This document shows positions 23,572-34,979 of a stretch of 64,000 nucleotides of DNA, piece by piece (the first letter of the stretch is position 1; every line of letters starts with the position of its first letter). The notes beneath the pieces were generated by a model that had not been told where the DNA came from, did no database searches, and worked only from the letters and a program-made list of their open reading frames with translations. A program made the translations under genes and the position numbers. This DNA is from Papilionanthe hookeriana x Papilionanthe teres (taxonomy: Eukaryota; Streptophyta; Magnoliopsida; Asparagales; Orchidaceae): NCBI GenBank assembly GCA_022702705.1, contig CM040430.1:11995324-12059323 (forward strand). The letters run 5' to 3'.

Positions 23572-23771
23572 GTAAGAGCTTCACTCTATGCAAAATTTTT
23601 TGATTTTCACCATTGATTTCTTCTACATTGGGATATTTTGAAAAATTTTGAAATGTGAAGAAAATACTTGGAAGAATTTCATAGAAATCGATTTAAATGG
23701 ATTTTAGTTGTTGTGGGAAGACTTTTTAGTAATATTTTGGAGTTTAGTTAAAAATTTTGTAAATTTCACAG
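23572..23771 (+). other. Candidate leader intron before ORF2 of element A
   Basis: The stretch begins GTAAGAGC and ends TTTCACAG, is T-rich, and is 200 nt long. The ORF2 ATG follows 8 nt after the end. Element C has the same layout with 198 nt and also 8 nt, and element E keeps the donor (GTAAGTGC). Conservation of both sites and the length across diverged families argues for real splicing. Confidence 0.65.
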
Positions 23772-23779
23772 ATCGAGAA

Positions 23780-24969
23780 ATGGCTCCATGACAAAAGCGA
23801 CGATTAGATTTTGACGAAACTCGATTCATTAATGCGAGAGCACAAACACGATATTTTCAAAATATTCGAAGTAAGAAAGTGCATACAAGATCGAGTTTTC
23901 GAGAATCCAGGAGGAGAAGTAGAGCGAGTTATAAAGGAGCGAGGATGGGAAAACTTCGTTTCGTTACCAACGAAGCGAGTTGTAGAAGTTGTGAAGGAAT
24001 TTTATACGAACTTAACACGGGCGAGAAGATGCACGGTTAGAGTTAGAGGATTTTTCGTAGATTTCAGCTTACTGCTAGAATAAACGCATATTATGAAGTT
24101 CAAGACACACTGGAGCGAATATGAAACTTTTGGAACTATGGAAGGACCATTAGAAGAGGTGATTGACTTTCTCAGCTGATGGGAAAGGAGTACGGAAGAT
24201 AAAGCGGCGAGAACGGGTAAACTTCCCTCTTTCTATGCTAAATGCGACATCAAAAGCACGGCATTATTTTATTTGCTCTACTTTGTTACCTACCTACCAC
24301 CATAGTGAGGTAACAAGAGATAAGCACGATTCCGAATTTCGTATTCATAACCGAGAAGAGTATTAATGTGGGAAATGTTATATATAAAAACATATTAGCC
24401 ACTGCTTAGAAATGAAAGTGGAGGAGGATTAGGACATCACGGTCTTATCATGCACTTTGCCGATTATGCGGGGTAGAGGCAGAGATGATGAGGAATGGAT
24501 AGAGCACATGAAACCACTAACTCGGCTAATATAAAGAAATATGAATCCCACGAAGGATGGAGATGCGGGACGAGGGATTATGTACCTTCTTCGAGTAGAG
24601 ATATACCCTCTACGTAGTTATGAACCACCCCCTCGGTACACTTACTCCTACCCTTGAGATCGATGAATGAATTAACCCTGAGTAGAAAGAGTTTTGAGTT
24701 ATTTGGAGAAAATATGGAAAGAAGATTTGAGCATATAGATCAAAGAATTAGAGGCTTGGAGAGAAGACACGATTATGATAGCGAATATCTCCAACGACAT
24801 TCATAATACGAGATTGCATACTATGAAGGCGAGCGTCGTTATAGGAGTGGTGATTTAGATGTTGTCTTTCTCGAGTGCCCCAGATATTCACGAGTACCGG
24901 CACAGTCGGCCTTCTCGGCACGGAGATCGGGGTGATGATATAGCTTGGGATTTTGATGCGGAGGATTAG
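23780..24969 (+). pseudogene. Element A accessory ORF2, broken
   Basis: It starts at ATG 23780 (MAP), but codon 4 is TGA where element E reads CGA, a CpG-loss change. The following text matches ORF2 of element C: RRLDFDETRFINARAQ, KKCIQDRVFENPGG, ERGWENF, VVEVVKEFYTNL, VRVRGFFVDF (to about 24080). Later frames carry INFP-type, HYFICSTLLPTYHH, a GGLGHHG-like block near 24430 and a tail ERRFEHIDQRI...YLQRHS near 24720-24800. Full length would be about 395 codons, ending at TAG 24967-24969. The same layout in ORF1 suggests the two arose by duplication. Function unknown. Confidence 0.7.
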
Positions 24970-26310
24970 AGCTTTTGTTTAGTTTATTTGGTTTGTTTTA
25001 GATTTGTTGTTATGTTGAGAAACTTTATTATTTTGGATGTGATTATTTCGTACTTTACGTAGACTATGGACTTGGTATGTTTTGTTTGTTTGATTGAGCT
25101 ATGATGTTATATTTCTTATGTGTGTTAAATTAGTTACAAATTTTTATATATATAGGATGTTAGTTTTTCTTTAATGTATTATTGTAAATGTATGTGTAGT
25201 AACAAATTAAGTTTTCTATGTTATGTTTGATACTTATTTTAAAAATTTTCATCCCTGCACTTTCTTTTTAAATATTATATATGGAAGAATACTTAACGAT
25301 ACGAGTTACGTAAGTAATGAAAAAACCGCAAAAATTTCGAAGAAAAGAAATACGCTAAAGCTCGAAAGGTATGATGAATTTTATTTATATACTTTCCTTT
25401 TTCACTATATAGTATAGATAGAAAAATTTAAGTTTGAGGGAAGGTAAAAATATAAATTTAATTATTAAATTGTTCTCAAATTCTATTTTCAAAAATTATT
25501 AAATGATTTTCTATAGTAATTTTCAATTCAATAAATATGAGTTGCTTTATTTAATTATTATATAAATTTAAAGAAAATACTTCTAGTAATTCGATTAAAT
25601 TAATAGAAGAAGATATTTGGTTAAAAGGAATAAGAATATAGTAGGCTATTTAAAGTAAGGAAACTATATTCTAAAAATTGGAAATTCTTAAGTATATAGA
25701 GGAAAAAGAAAGGATAGAAACTTAATGAAGTAAAAATTATGAAATATATATAAGCGAAAAGTATTTTAAGTTTCAAATTTAGGAAGAGAAATTGAAGTTC
25801 AAAATTATTAACGAGCTTTCAGGATACGATAATCCTCACTCGAAAAAGAAAAGAAAAAGAAAAGAAAAAGAAAAGAAAAGAAAAGAAAAGAAAAATATAA
25901 GTGAGGAGAAGCTTGAGGAGATGCCTTATCAAAAATTGGCTTGATGGATTCGACCTAAAGGGTAAAACTTAACTATATTTCTAAACTTATATTTATGGAT
26001 TGGTATTTTACTAAATAGAGTTTTCTTGAATTTCCTATCATCTAAATATCTTAAGTAATTTATTAATTTTTAATATTGTCCTTCACGAAATAAATAGAAA
26101 GTTAGAAATCTTAGACACTAATAACTAAATAATCTTATCTCTATAAAATTAATTGAAATTACTTAGAAATATTTCTTTTTAACTTTATTATAATGTTATT
26201 TAAAATTAATTCATATATTATTTGAGTTGAAAAATTCTATTATAGAAATCATTATTTTTATTTAGTATTAAAATTACTTGAGGACAAGTAATAATTAAGT
26301 TTGGGGATTT
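24970..26310 (+). other. 3' non-coding region and polypurine tract of element A
   Basis: The region is AT-rich and gene-free. It holds a (GAAAA)n purine run (25842-25895), a block shared almost word for word with element C (GAGGAGAAGCTTGAGGAGAT, from about 25903), and ends in the polypurine tract AAGTTTGGGGATTT (26297-26310) that abuts the 3' LTR and primes plus-strand DNA. Confidence 0.8.
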
Positions 26311-27850
26311 TGATCACGAGAAAAATATGTTAAGAAATTCATACCTATTTTTGATGAAATTACACTTTAAAGAAAGGTATTTTCTTTATTTTATTGCGAG
26401 AATGAAGATTTATTGGTGATAGAAGCAAAATGCATGAAATGGAGCAAATTTGGATCAAAAGGAAGAAATTCATGCAAATATAACTACTTCGCCGACTGGC
26501 GAGATCGAAGCCGCCGACGGCGAGATCGTGAGGAGAAATTTCCGAAGGAATTATAACTACCTCGCTAACAGCGAGCACGAGCCCGCCGACGACGAGATCG
26601 CGCGATTTGAAGACCTTCAGAAGCCCCGTCGACGGCGAGATCGTTTCCGCCGACGGCGAGCTAGTTCAAATGCATATACATTGAACACGGACACTTTTGA
26701 AGAGGTGTTTAAGCACCCCTTGGACCTTTGCTTACCTCTATAAATAGAGGCCGAATTCTAGAGTCTTTAGTGTGTCTTTTGAATCTTCTGTGAGTCTATT
26801 TCTAGTGTCTTAAGTGTAGTTTGAGTGAGTTTAGTGAGTTTATTCGTTTAATTGAGTACTATTTAGTTGCTGTACTAGAAGGAAAATTCAAAGGAACTTC
26901 GAGGATGCAGCTAGGAAGGAAATTAAGATAAGTATCTTTGTTTATTGTTTTTAACTTTAAATGAAATCCATGCTTTGTTGTATTCTCATGCATTCCGAGT
27001 AGTTTCTTAGTCTTTCTCCTTGTTTATGAAAATTTTGTGGTTTGATGAAATTAAATAAAGGCACTTAATATAATATAAATAAATTGTGATAATTTTTACT
27101 TAAAACTTAATTTACTTTCAATCTGCCGATTGAGTAGTTAAAATATGTTGAATTATCAACTATAGTAAAAATTACATCCAATATTTAGGGAAATCGAAAA
27201 GCCTTAGAAGGAGGGTGCAAATAAATAGGGAAATATTAATTATCGGGCGTAGAATTGGATATTTTAGTGTGACGGACTAAAATACTCGATTCGATCCTCT
27301 TGTTTGAGAGGCGAAGTGTAGATGTTAGCCCTCGGGTGAGGGGAACGTGGGAGCTCGAAGTGGCGACCGGTATCCTCCCGACCTGACGCATGATTCGGTA
27401 ATCAAACATAGGATTAGTCAATGTTCTTTGCACCTGGACCAAAGGGTAAAGAATAGGAATGCTTCTATTTGTCACAATACAATTTAAAAATTCTAATTAA
27501 AATCATCATTTCACTTAATTTTCTAAAAACAAGGAGAAGGATACTTTTTTTGAATTAATTAAATCAACTTATTTCAAGCATTAGTTTACTTTAGTTTATT
27601 ATAGTTACTTAGAATTTCGTTCACTTTATTAAGTAATTCCTTTAAATTTAGTTGATAACGATTACGTTAAAAACTTCCCGTGGGATCGATAACCGAGGAC
27701 TCCACTAGAGCCTCGTATTACTTGATACGATACGTATACTTGCGTAGAATCCACATTATACATTAAATCATATTCCTATATTTAAAGCGGGATCAAGTTT
27801 TTGGTTCCGTGGCTATAAACATAAATTACATACATACAAAAAGTGGGTCA
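26311..27850 (+). repeat. 3' LTR of element A
   Basis: The copy of 14322-15864 begins TGATCACG and ends GTGGGTCA, followed by the target duplication ATGAC. Palindromes lie at 26489-26660 and the TATA box at 26739-26746. By eye the two LTRs are very similar, with scattered substitutions and one-base indels. Confidence 0.93.
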
Positions 27851-27855
27851 ATGAC

Positions 27856-29234
27856 CATCTATGTAGGATTCTAAAGAGAATCAAGACTTGGTTTGAATTT
27901 CTAAAAGATGGGTTTCATCTCTAGTCCTCTAGGATAGTCAAGAAAAAGTCCTATGGCTAGATCCTAAGCACTAAAAGGAAAGGAGGGGATCTCACCAAAA
28001 ATGAGGTCAAGACCACTATCACCACTTCAAGGCCACAGTCGAATGGCCTTCACCATCATTGAACCACCTCTCCTCGGCTACTGCCACTCCAAGCCATCAT
28101 CATCTGACCCCCACCATCGTTGTACCATGACTGCCTGGCTACCACCATCGAGCCACTGACACCTTCAGACCACTATTGCCCTGCCATCATCGTCGAGTCG
28201 CCACCACCGTCAGGCCACCATCATGACTTCCCAACCACCATCATCTAGACGTCGTTGTTGAAGACCTTGACAATAACTTTTTGGCAAAATACCCCTACCA
28301 TCAGCTTTTCTTCATAACTGTCGAGTTATCACCACATGCTTGACATTTTTGTCACTTCCCAGCCACCATCGTCTGAACATCACATCTCACTTGTGTAGTA
28401 TTAAGTCCAACTATTCATGGGCTGTTAAATTTGTGTAACCATTAGCAACATAATGAAATCATTTAAACTGGGTCAGGCCGAGTGGTTTTTGACCATTTGT
28501 ATTTTTCACATAAGAAATTCATTTCTCTCTTCTGTTGATCCTTTTGTTGCATGTGTGTGTGTCGGATCTTCGTACAAAACTACGATGTTAATAGATCACT
28601 CTACCACCATGAATTTACGAGCACACCATAACTGTCTTCTTAGATTATGGCTTCATTTGGAGCTGCTTCTTTACTCCTTTGTGTTGGACGAAAAGACAGT
28701 AAACTGTAATGTGTGGTTTGGCGAAGCACCATCTCTTGAGCATTCGCCGGCACTAGACCATAGAAATGGCATTTTTCATTTTCTTAAAATGCATATGTTG
28801 ACCTCCAATCCACCAACGTGACATTTAAAGGAGCTTTGTTGAACAGTGAAGCTCCTTCAATCGTAGCCTATAAGGAAAAGCATAATTTCTTAACCTCACT
28901 TACATAATGAATAACTTCAATTGAAATTTTTTCTCTCTACATTTTTTAGCAAATAATTTTGCATCCCCATATGCTCTTTGCATACATGTACATCTCTTTA
29001 AAATCATTTATTTTTTAGCATACTATAATATAAAATGAAAAAATCTCACCTACTTACTTTCAATGTGTTTATTTTTATTCTTTTATTAATTCTTATGCAG
29101 GCTTTATTTTATTTTATTTTATTTTATTTTTGCATCTTTCCCAGACTTCTTCCGAAGAAATTTGGAGCTCATAAGAGTATTTCCCCATTTTTTGGCAAGA
29201 AATTATAATTGAAAATTATATTTTTTTTAAATAA
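27856..29234. other. Flank between elements A and B; CCACCATC low complexity
   Basis: The continuation of the pre-insertion site of element A comes first. From about 28015 to 28400 the text is rich in CCACCATC/GCCACCATCG words; similar words occur near 7560-7680. An (ATTTT)n run lies at 29104-29130. The 122-codon frame at 28453-28821 has no recognisable domain and I do not call it a gene. Confidence 0.5.
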
Positions 29235-29268
29235 ATATAATTATACTATCGATACGCACAGGTTATTC

Positions 29269-29304
29269 TGGCGCTTAGGCGCCGACTTTTGGCGCCTAGG
29301 CGCC
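29269..29304. repeat. Palindromes of element B post-pol spacer (GGCGCCTAGGCGCC)
   Basis: A near copy, GGCGCTTAGGCGCC (29271-29284), and a perfect copy, GGCGCCTAGGCGCC (29291-29304), stand in tandem at the place where elements A and E carry CTCGCCGACGGCGAG copies. Confidence 0.9.
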
Positions 29305-29509
29305 GGAACCTCGATCGACTCCGTTTCGCCTATCGTCAAATTTTACAAAGTTTCAGTCTTAAAAATAGGTCTAATAAAAGGGTGTGATCCACATACAAAC
29401 ATAATTAAGATAAATTCAAATCACAAACAATCACAATGATAATAAATGGATTGCCTCCCACAAAGCGTTTGGTTTAACGTCGTCAGCCCGACTTAATCAA
29501 TAATATTAA

Positions 29510-30790
29510 TCGGGTGGACTCAGTTCGTAAGCCTCTTTGTAATTTGGTTTCATTTCTCCCATATAAGGCTTCTGTCTTAATCCGTTAACTTTAAATATTT
29601 TTCCAGTTTTGGGATCTTTAATATCCACAACTCCATAAGGGTATACTTTCTCAATTATAAATGGTCCCATCCATTTAGATGTTAATTTTCCAAAAAAAAA
29701 GTTTTAAACGAGCATTAAATAATAACACTTCTTGTCCAGGCTCAAATATTTTCCTTGAAATCTTTTTGTCATGCAATTTCTTCATTCTTTCTTTATAAAT
29801 CTTTGCATTTTCATAGGACTCATTTCTTATCTCTTCCATTTCATTCAAGTTGTAATAATCGTTTCTCTCCTGCAGACATTCAAATCATAATTGAACTCTT
29901 TTATCGCCCGATAAGCTTTATGTTCCAATTCAACGAGTAAGTGACAATGTTTACCATGGACTAACCGATAAGGTGACATTCGATAAGTGTCTTATAAGCC
30001 GTTCTATAAGCCATAATGCGGAATTAAGTCTATCAACTCGGTCGATTATTTTAGGATTAACGATCTTCTCTAATATTCTTTTAATTTCTCTGTTTGATAC
30101 TTCAGTCATTCCACATATTTGAGGGTGATAAGCAGTTGAAATTCTATGTTTAATTGTAAATTTTTCCATTAATGATTGAATTCTTATATTTCTGAAATGA
30201 CTTCCCCCAGCTGTGATAATTACCCTGGGCAATCCAAATCTTGTAAAAATCATCTTCTTTAAAAATTTTGAAACACTTTTGGAATCACATTTAGGTAAAG
30301 CTACGAACTTCGATCCACTTTGAAACATAATCAACTGCTAATAAAATATAAATCTTTCCAGATGATGGTACGAAAGGTCCCATAAAGTCTAAACCTCATA
30401 CATCAAAAATTTCAATTTCTAATATATAGTTTAGAGGCATTTCATCTTTTTTGGATATATTTCCCATTCTTTGACATCAATCACAAGTTTTCACATAATA
30501 TCCAACATCTTTAAATAATGTAGGCCAATAGAATCCAGAATTTAAAATTTTAAATGCAGTTTTATCCACTCCAAAGTGTCCTCCAAATTCAGAATCGTGA
30601 CATTTTTGAATAATTGCAAAAGTTTCTTCATAAGGTACACATCTTAGAATTACAGAATCTCTTCCTAGTTTAAATAAATGAGGATCTTTATAAATATATG
30701 ATTTACAATCATTCTTGAATTTCTTAATATATTTGTTATTCAACCCATATGGTAAAATATTGCTAACCAAATAGTTAACTATATCGACAT
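29510..30790 (-). pseudogene. Element B integrase, broken
   Basis: The zinc-binding region (FGGHFGVDKTAFKILNSGF, YVKTCD) is open from 30770 and stops at TGA where the family has a basic residue before CQR, as expected from CGA to TGA. The core at 30334-29951 carries ITAGGSHF where the family has ITDGGTHF, so the second catalytic Asp is Ala. The Glu region (TEVSNREIKRIL) is intact. The C-terminal part with DIKDPKTGK-like and VNGLR words runs to about 29515, followed by the conserved GTCGTTAAACC box. The enzyme joins element cDNA to host DNA, and this copy cannot be active. Confidence 0.85.
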
Positions 30791-30791
30791 A

Positions 30792-32561
30792 CTAAGGCAT
30801 TTGTAATCCTTGAATAACATATAAATGTTCATAAGGGAATTTCTCATTTATATTTTCTTCATAAATCTTCTCACTATTATTTTTGATTCTTGATAAATGA
30901 TCAGCAATTTGGTTGTCAGTTCCTTTTCTGTCTACTATTTGAAAATCAAATTTTTGTAAAAGTAAAACCCATCTGATCAATCTAGGTTTAGCATCCTTTT
31001 TAGACATTAAATACTTAATAGCAGAATGATCAGTATGTACGATAGATTTCATCCCAAGAAGACATGATCTAAATTTATCAAAGGCATATACTATTGCTAA
31101 AAGATCTTTTTCAGTAGTAGTGTAATTTATTTGAGTTTCATTTAAAGTTTTGCTAGCATAATATATAACTTTGAAAATTTTCTCATAGTTTTGTCCCAAT
31201 ATAGCTCCAATTGCATAATCACTCGCATCACACATTAATTCAAAAGGTTTACTCCAATCAGGTGCAACAATAACAGGTGCAATGATTAATTTTTCTTTTA
31301 AAATATTGAACGCATTCAGACAATCTTTACTAAATTCAAATTTAGTTTCTTTTTCTAATAAATGGAAAAGAGGTTTAGCAATTTTAGAAAAATCCTTTAT
31401 ATATCTCTTATAAAGTCCAACATGACCCAAAAAACTTCTCACATCAGTAACGGTAGTAGGTGGTTGAATTTCAGCAATAATTTTTACTTTTACCTGATCA
31501 ACTTCCATGCCTATTTGTGAAATTTTATGTCCAAGTACAATTCCTTCTGTAACCATAAATTGACATTTTTCTCAGTTTAGAACCAAATTTGTTTCTTCAC
31601 ATCTTTTCAGAACTTTAGTTATATTTTCCAAGCAAGACTCAAAAGAAGTTCCAAAAACTGAAAAATTGTCCATAATTACTTTAATTCCTTTATCAATTAA
31701 ATCACAGAATATTGACATCAAACATCTTTGAAAAGTTGCAGGTGCATTACATAAACTGAAATACATTCTTCTAAAGGCAAATGTTCCATAAGGACGTGTA
31801 AATATTGTTTTCTCTTGGTCCTCAGGAGCAATAGGTAATTGATGATAACCAGAATATCCATCCAGAAAATAGAAATATGAGTGTCCAGTTAATTTATCCA
31901 ACATCTGATCCAAGAAAGATAAAGGAAAATGATCCTTTCTAGTGTTGTTGTTTAATTTTCGATAGTCAATGCATATTCGCCATCCAATAACTTGTCTTGT
32001 AGGGATTAATTCATTTTTTTCATTAACAATGACAGTTACTCCTCCTTTCTTCGGAACAAAATGAATAGGACTTACCCATTGACTATCCGAAATAGGATAA
32101 ATAATTTCAGCATCTAACCATTTCAAAATCTCTTTTTTTACAACCTTTTTCATTATTGAGTTCAATCTTTTTTGAGGTTCAATAGTGGGTTTAAAATTTT
32201 CTTCCATTAAAATCATATGCATACAGATTGAAGGGCTTATTCTTTTTATATCTGCAATAGTCCAACCAAAAGCTTTCTTATAGTTCTTCAAAACTCCTAT
32301 TAATTTTTCTTCTTGATCTTTGCTTAATTCTGAAGATATAATTACAGGTAAAGTTAATGAATTTCCAAGAAATGCATACTTTAAATGTGCAGGTAACATT
32401 TTTAATTCCAGTTCGTGGGCTTTTTCAATCGAGGGTAAAAGTATATCATTTTTAGTTACGTCTAAAATTTTCCAATTTTCATGAATATAATGAGTTTCTT
32501 CAGATAAATTTTCTTCATTTACTTCTTCAATTTCTTTAGTTAATGACTCATTATATATCAC
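30792..32561 (-). pseudogene. Element B reverse transcriptase-RNase H, one in-frame stop
   Basis: Two blocks in the same frame (329 and 254 codons) are separated by one TGA near 31572, where the family has Trp before EKC. RT motifs in order: LKYAFLGNSLTLPVIISSEL, FGWTIADIKRISPSI, CIDYRKLN, FYFLDGYSGYHQ (first catalytic Asp present), GTFAFRRMYF, LCNAPATFQRC, then VIMDNFSVFG. The last is the catalytic box with the second Asp changed to Asn. RNase H follows with LMCDASDYAIGAILGQ, YTTTEKDLLAIVYAFDKFR and IVHTDHSAIKYLM. The long open frames, with damage at precise catalytic points, suggest a fairly recent loss of function. Confidence 0.9.
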
Positions 32562-32599
32562 AGATTCATCATCTTTTTCTTCAGAAATAACCTTACATT

Positions 32600-33230
32600 T
32601 TTATTGATAATGCTTTTCAATTATATAATAAAAAATATCCATCTGATAGCATTTCTCTTTATCAGAATACCTCATTGATTTCAGAACATTAAATAATATC
32701 TCTTGATCATTAACTCTCATTGTTAATTCTCTTTTTGCACGTCAATGATAGCACATCCAGTAGCTAGAAAAGGTCTCCCTAAAATAATAGGTATTTATTT
32801 ATCTTTTTCCATATCTAGTACAATGAAATCCACAGGAAAGATAAATTTATCTACTTTAACAAGAACATCCTCTATAACTCCTTTAGGATAAGTGATAGAT
32901 CGATCAGCTAACTGAAGGGTTACAGTGGTGAGAGAAATCTCTCCTAAATCTAACCTTCGAAAGATTGAAAATGGCATGAGATTAATACTTGCTCCTAAAT
33001 CACATAAGGCTTTTCCACAAAATTTTTCTCCAATAGCACATGGTATAGCGAAACTTCCAGGATCTTTAAGTTTCTGAGGTAATTTCTTCTGAATTATTGC
33101 ACTACATTCTTCACTTAATGCAACAGTTTTATAAGCTTCAAATTTCCTTTTCTTGCTTAAAATATCCTTCATAAATTTTGCATAACTTGACATTTGTTCC
33201 AAAGCTTCAGCAAAAAGAATGTTGATGGTA
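32600..33230 (-). pseudogene. Element B aspartic protease domain
   Basis: The open block at 33202-32795 carries KFMKDILSKKRKF, SEECSAIIQKKLP, the active-site CDLGASINLMPFSIF, LADRSITYPKGVIEDVLVKV and FIVLDM. It ends in a stop just before the ILGRP strand, where element A reads KEIPII. The rest (RPFLATG-like) follows in frame after the stop. The domain would process Gag-Pol. Confidence 0.85.
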
Positions 33231-34820
33231 AGTTTCTTAAAAATCTCAAAGAACTTAGAAAATTAATGGTCAAGCTTCTGTTACTTTAGTCTTTGAGGAA
33301 AAGATGGTGGTGGTCTTTCAACTTCCACATCAATAGGAATTACAGTCTGATCTTTACTTGGAGAAAGAGTATCTTTAGGTTTTTTACTCTCTTCTACCTC
33401 TCTCTCTTTTTCAATTTTATTCCGAATTTTCTCTTTTATTTCCTTTCCACTTCTAAGTTGTACAACTTTTGCTTGTTCATGATCTTTCCCAGTTTCTTTA
33501 GGATTAATTTCGACATTGCTAAGTAGTGTTCCTTGAGGTCTGTAATTAATAAAATTAGCAATTTGACCCATCTGATTCTTAATATTACGAATAGCAGTGT
33601 TTTGACTTTATAGCTGATTACCTAGTTCCAAGATCAATTCTTCTATAGATAACTTTTTCTGTTGATTATTAAAACCAGGAGGATAAGTTGGTTTAAAGTT
33701 TGAATTTCCTTGATTGTTCCAATTTGCGGTTGGATTAACTTGATTATTACTCCATTGTTGATGTCCATTATTCCAATGAAAATTAGGATGATTTTTTCAA
33801 TCTGGATTATAATAATTAGAATAAGGGTTATTAGTTTTACTAGCAATAGCTTGCAAAGTTTCCATTGTTTGAGAATCATCACTATTTGCATAATTATCAT
33901 TACTTACATGCGATATGTTAATAGCAAAAGTATCTAATTTTTTAGATATCGCAGCCACTTGTGAAACTAAAATAGAAAAGGCTTCATTATCTTGAATACT
34001 TGTCATTCATTTAGGATTAACCCTTTCAGAAAATCATTGAAAATTATTATTAGTCATTTCTTCAATTAAAGTATAAGCTTCTTCAAATGTCTTAGCCATT
34101 AAAGAACCACCAATGACAAGCATCTATAATAGATCTAAGTGATCCAATAAGTCCATTATAAAATGTTTGAATAATTAACCAATCCGGTAAAGCATGATGA
34201 GGACATTTTCTTAATAGTTCTTTAAATATTTCTCATGCTTCATAAATTGTTTCTCCATCGAATTGCATAAATGAAGTAATATCATTTCTTAATTTAGCAG
34301 TTTTAGAAGAAGGAAAATATTTAGCAAGGAATTTTTGTGTCATATCTGCCCAAGTTTTAATAGAACAAGTTGCTAATGAATTAAGCCATATCTTTGCTTT
34401 AGCTTTTAAGGAAAAAGGAAAGAGTCTAAGCCTAATAGCATCATCAGAAACACTATTATATTTAAAGGTAGCACAAAGTTCTAAGAAACTAGCAAGGTGT
34501 AAATTTGGATCCTCATTTGGTGTTCCTCCAAAATAATTATTTTGAACCATTTGAATAATAGAAGGTTTAAGCTCAAAAGAATTAGCATCTATAGCTGGCA
34601 TTTGAATACTAATATGTAGTTCATCAGCTGTATGGTTTGCATAATCCCTTAATAGTTTATAAACATTTTTTTCATTAATTTATATTGGATTTTGATTATT
34701 GTTATGTAAGTTAGTCATTTCCTGATATTTTTGAATTTGTTTTCCTTTTCTTATCCTTTTAACCGTTCTTTCTAATTTAGAATCAAAAGGTAATAATCCT
34801 TCAGATCTAGAATTACGCAT
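33231..34820 (-). pseudogene. Element B gag, broken
   Basis: The start is ATG at 34820 (MRNSRSEGLLPFD), aligning with the MRKFGNENLIPYD start of element E. The open block at 34601-34233 carries FELKPSIIQMVQNN, EDPNLHLASFLELCATFKY, IRLRLFPFSLKAKAKIWL, KLRNDITSFMQFDGE and ETIYE. A frame break follows near 34233. The downstream pieces include an Asn-rich part and a basic KVVQLRSGKEI segment near 33470. The QGNQLQ repeat of elements A and E is absent here. Confidence 0.85.
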
Positions 34821-34955
34821 AAAAATAAATTAAAATCTTTTTTATATTTTTGTTTTAATATTTTTATTATTATTATTTTAAAAGAAATAAAAGTGTATAA
34901 ATTATATTTAATTTGAGAAATGTAAAAATTGTCTTTTTAACTTTCTTCCTTATCT

Positions 34956-34973
34956 TCCCCGGCAACGGCGCCA
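34956..34973 (-). other. Primer binding site of element B (tRNA-Asp type)
   Basis: The plus strand reads TCCCCGGCAACGGCGCCA, which matches the 3' end of plant tRNA-Asp as used by Athila-lineage elements. It lies 6 nt inside the LTR edge. Confidence 0.9.
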
Positions 34974-34979
34974 AAAACT

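Larger units (their letters stand above)
14322..27850 (+). mobile_element. Element A: complete Athila-lineage Ty3/gypsy retrotransposon
   Basis: The 13.5-kb unit starts TGATCAC and ends GGGTCA. It has two LTRs of about 1540 bp, a tRNA-Asp-type primer site, gag, protease, RT/RNase H and integrase in gypsy order, two accessory ORFs, and a polypurine tract just before the 3' LTR. ATGCC (14317-14321) and ATGAC (27851-27855) flank it and match in four of five bases, as for an aged target duplication. Gag and pol words match the Athila lineage. Every coding block is broken as written here, so autonomous movement is unlikely unless some breaks are sequencing errors. Confidence 0.93.

Noticed and set aside
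23780..24969. ORF2 as a retroviral-type envelope gene
   Set aside because: Position fits, but no signal peptide, transmembrane segment or cleavage motif is visible in any of the three copies.
28453..28821. 122-codon open frame as a host gene
   Set aside because: No recognisable domain, no promoter or splice context, and it lies in a low-complexity flank between two retroelements.
33293..33937. Plus-strand frames inside element B
   Set aside because: They are shadows of the minus-strand gag gene.
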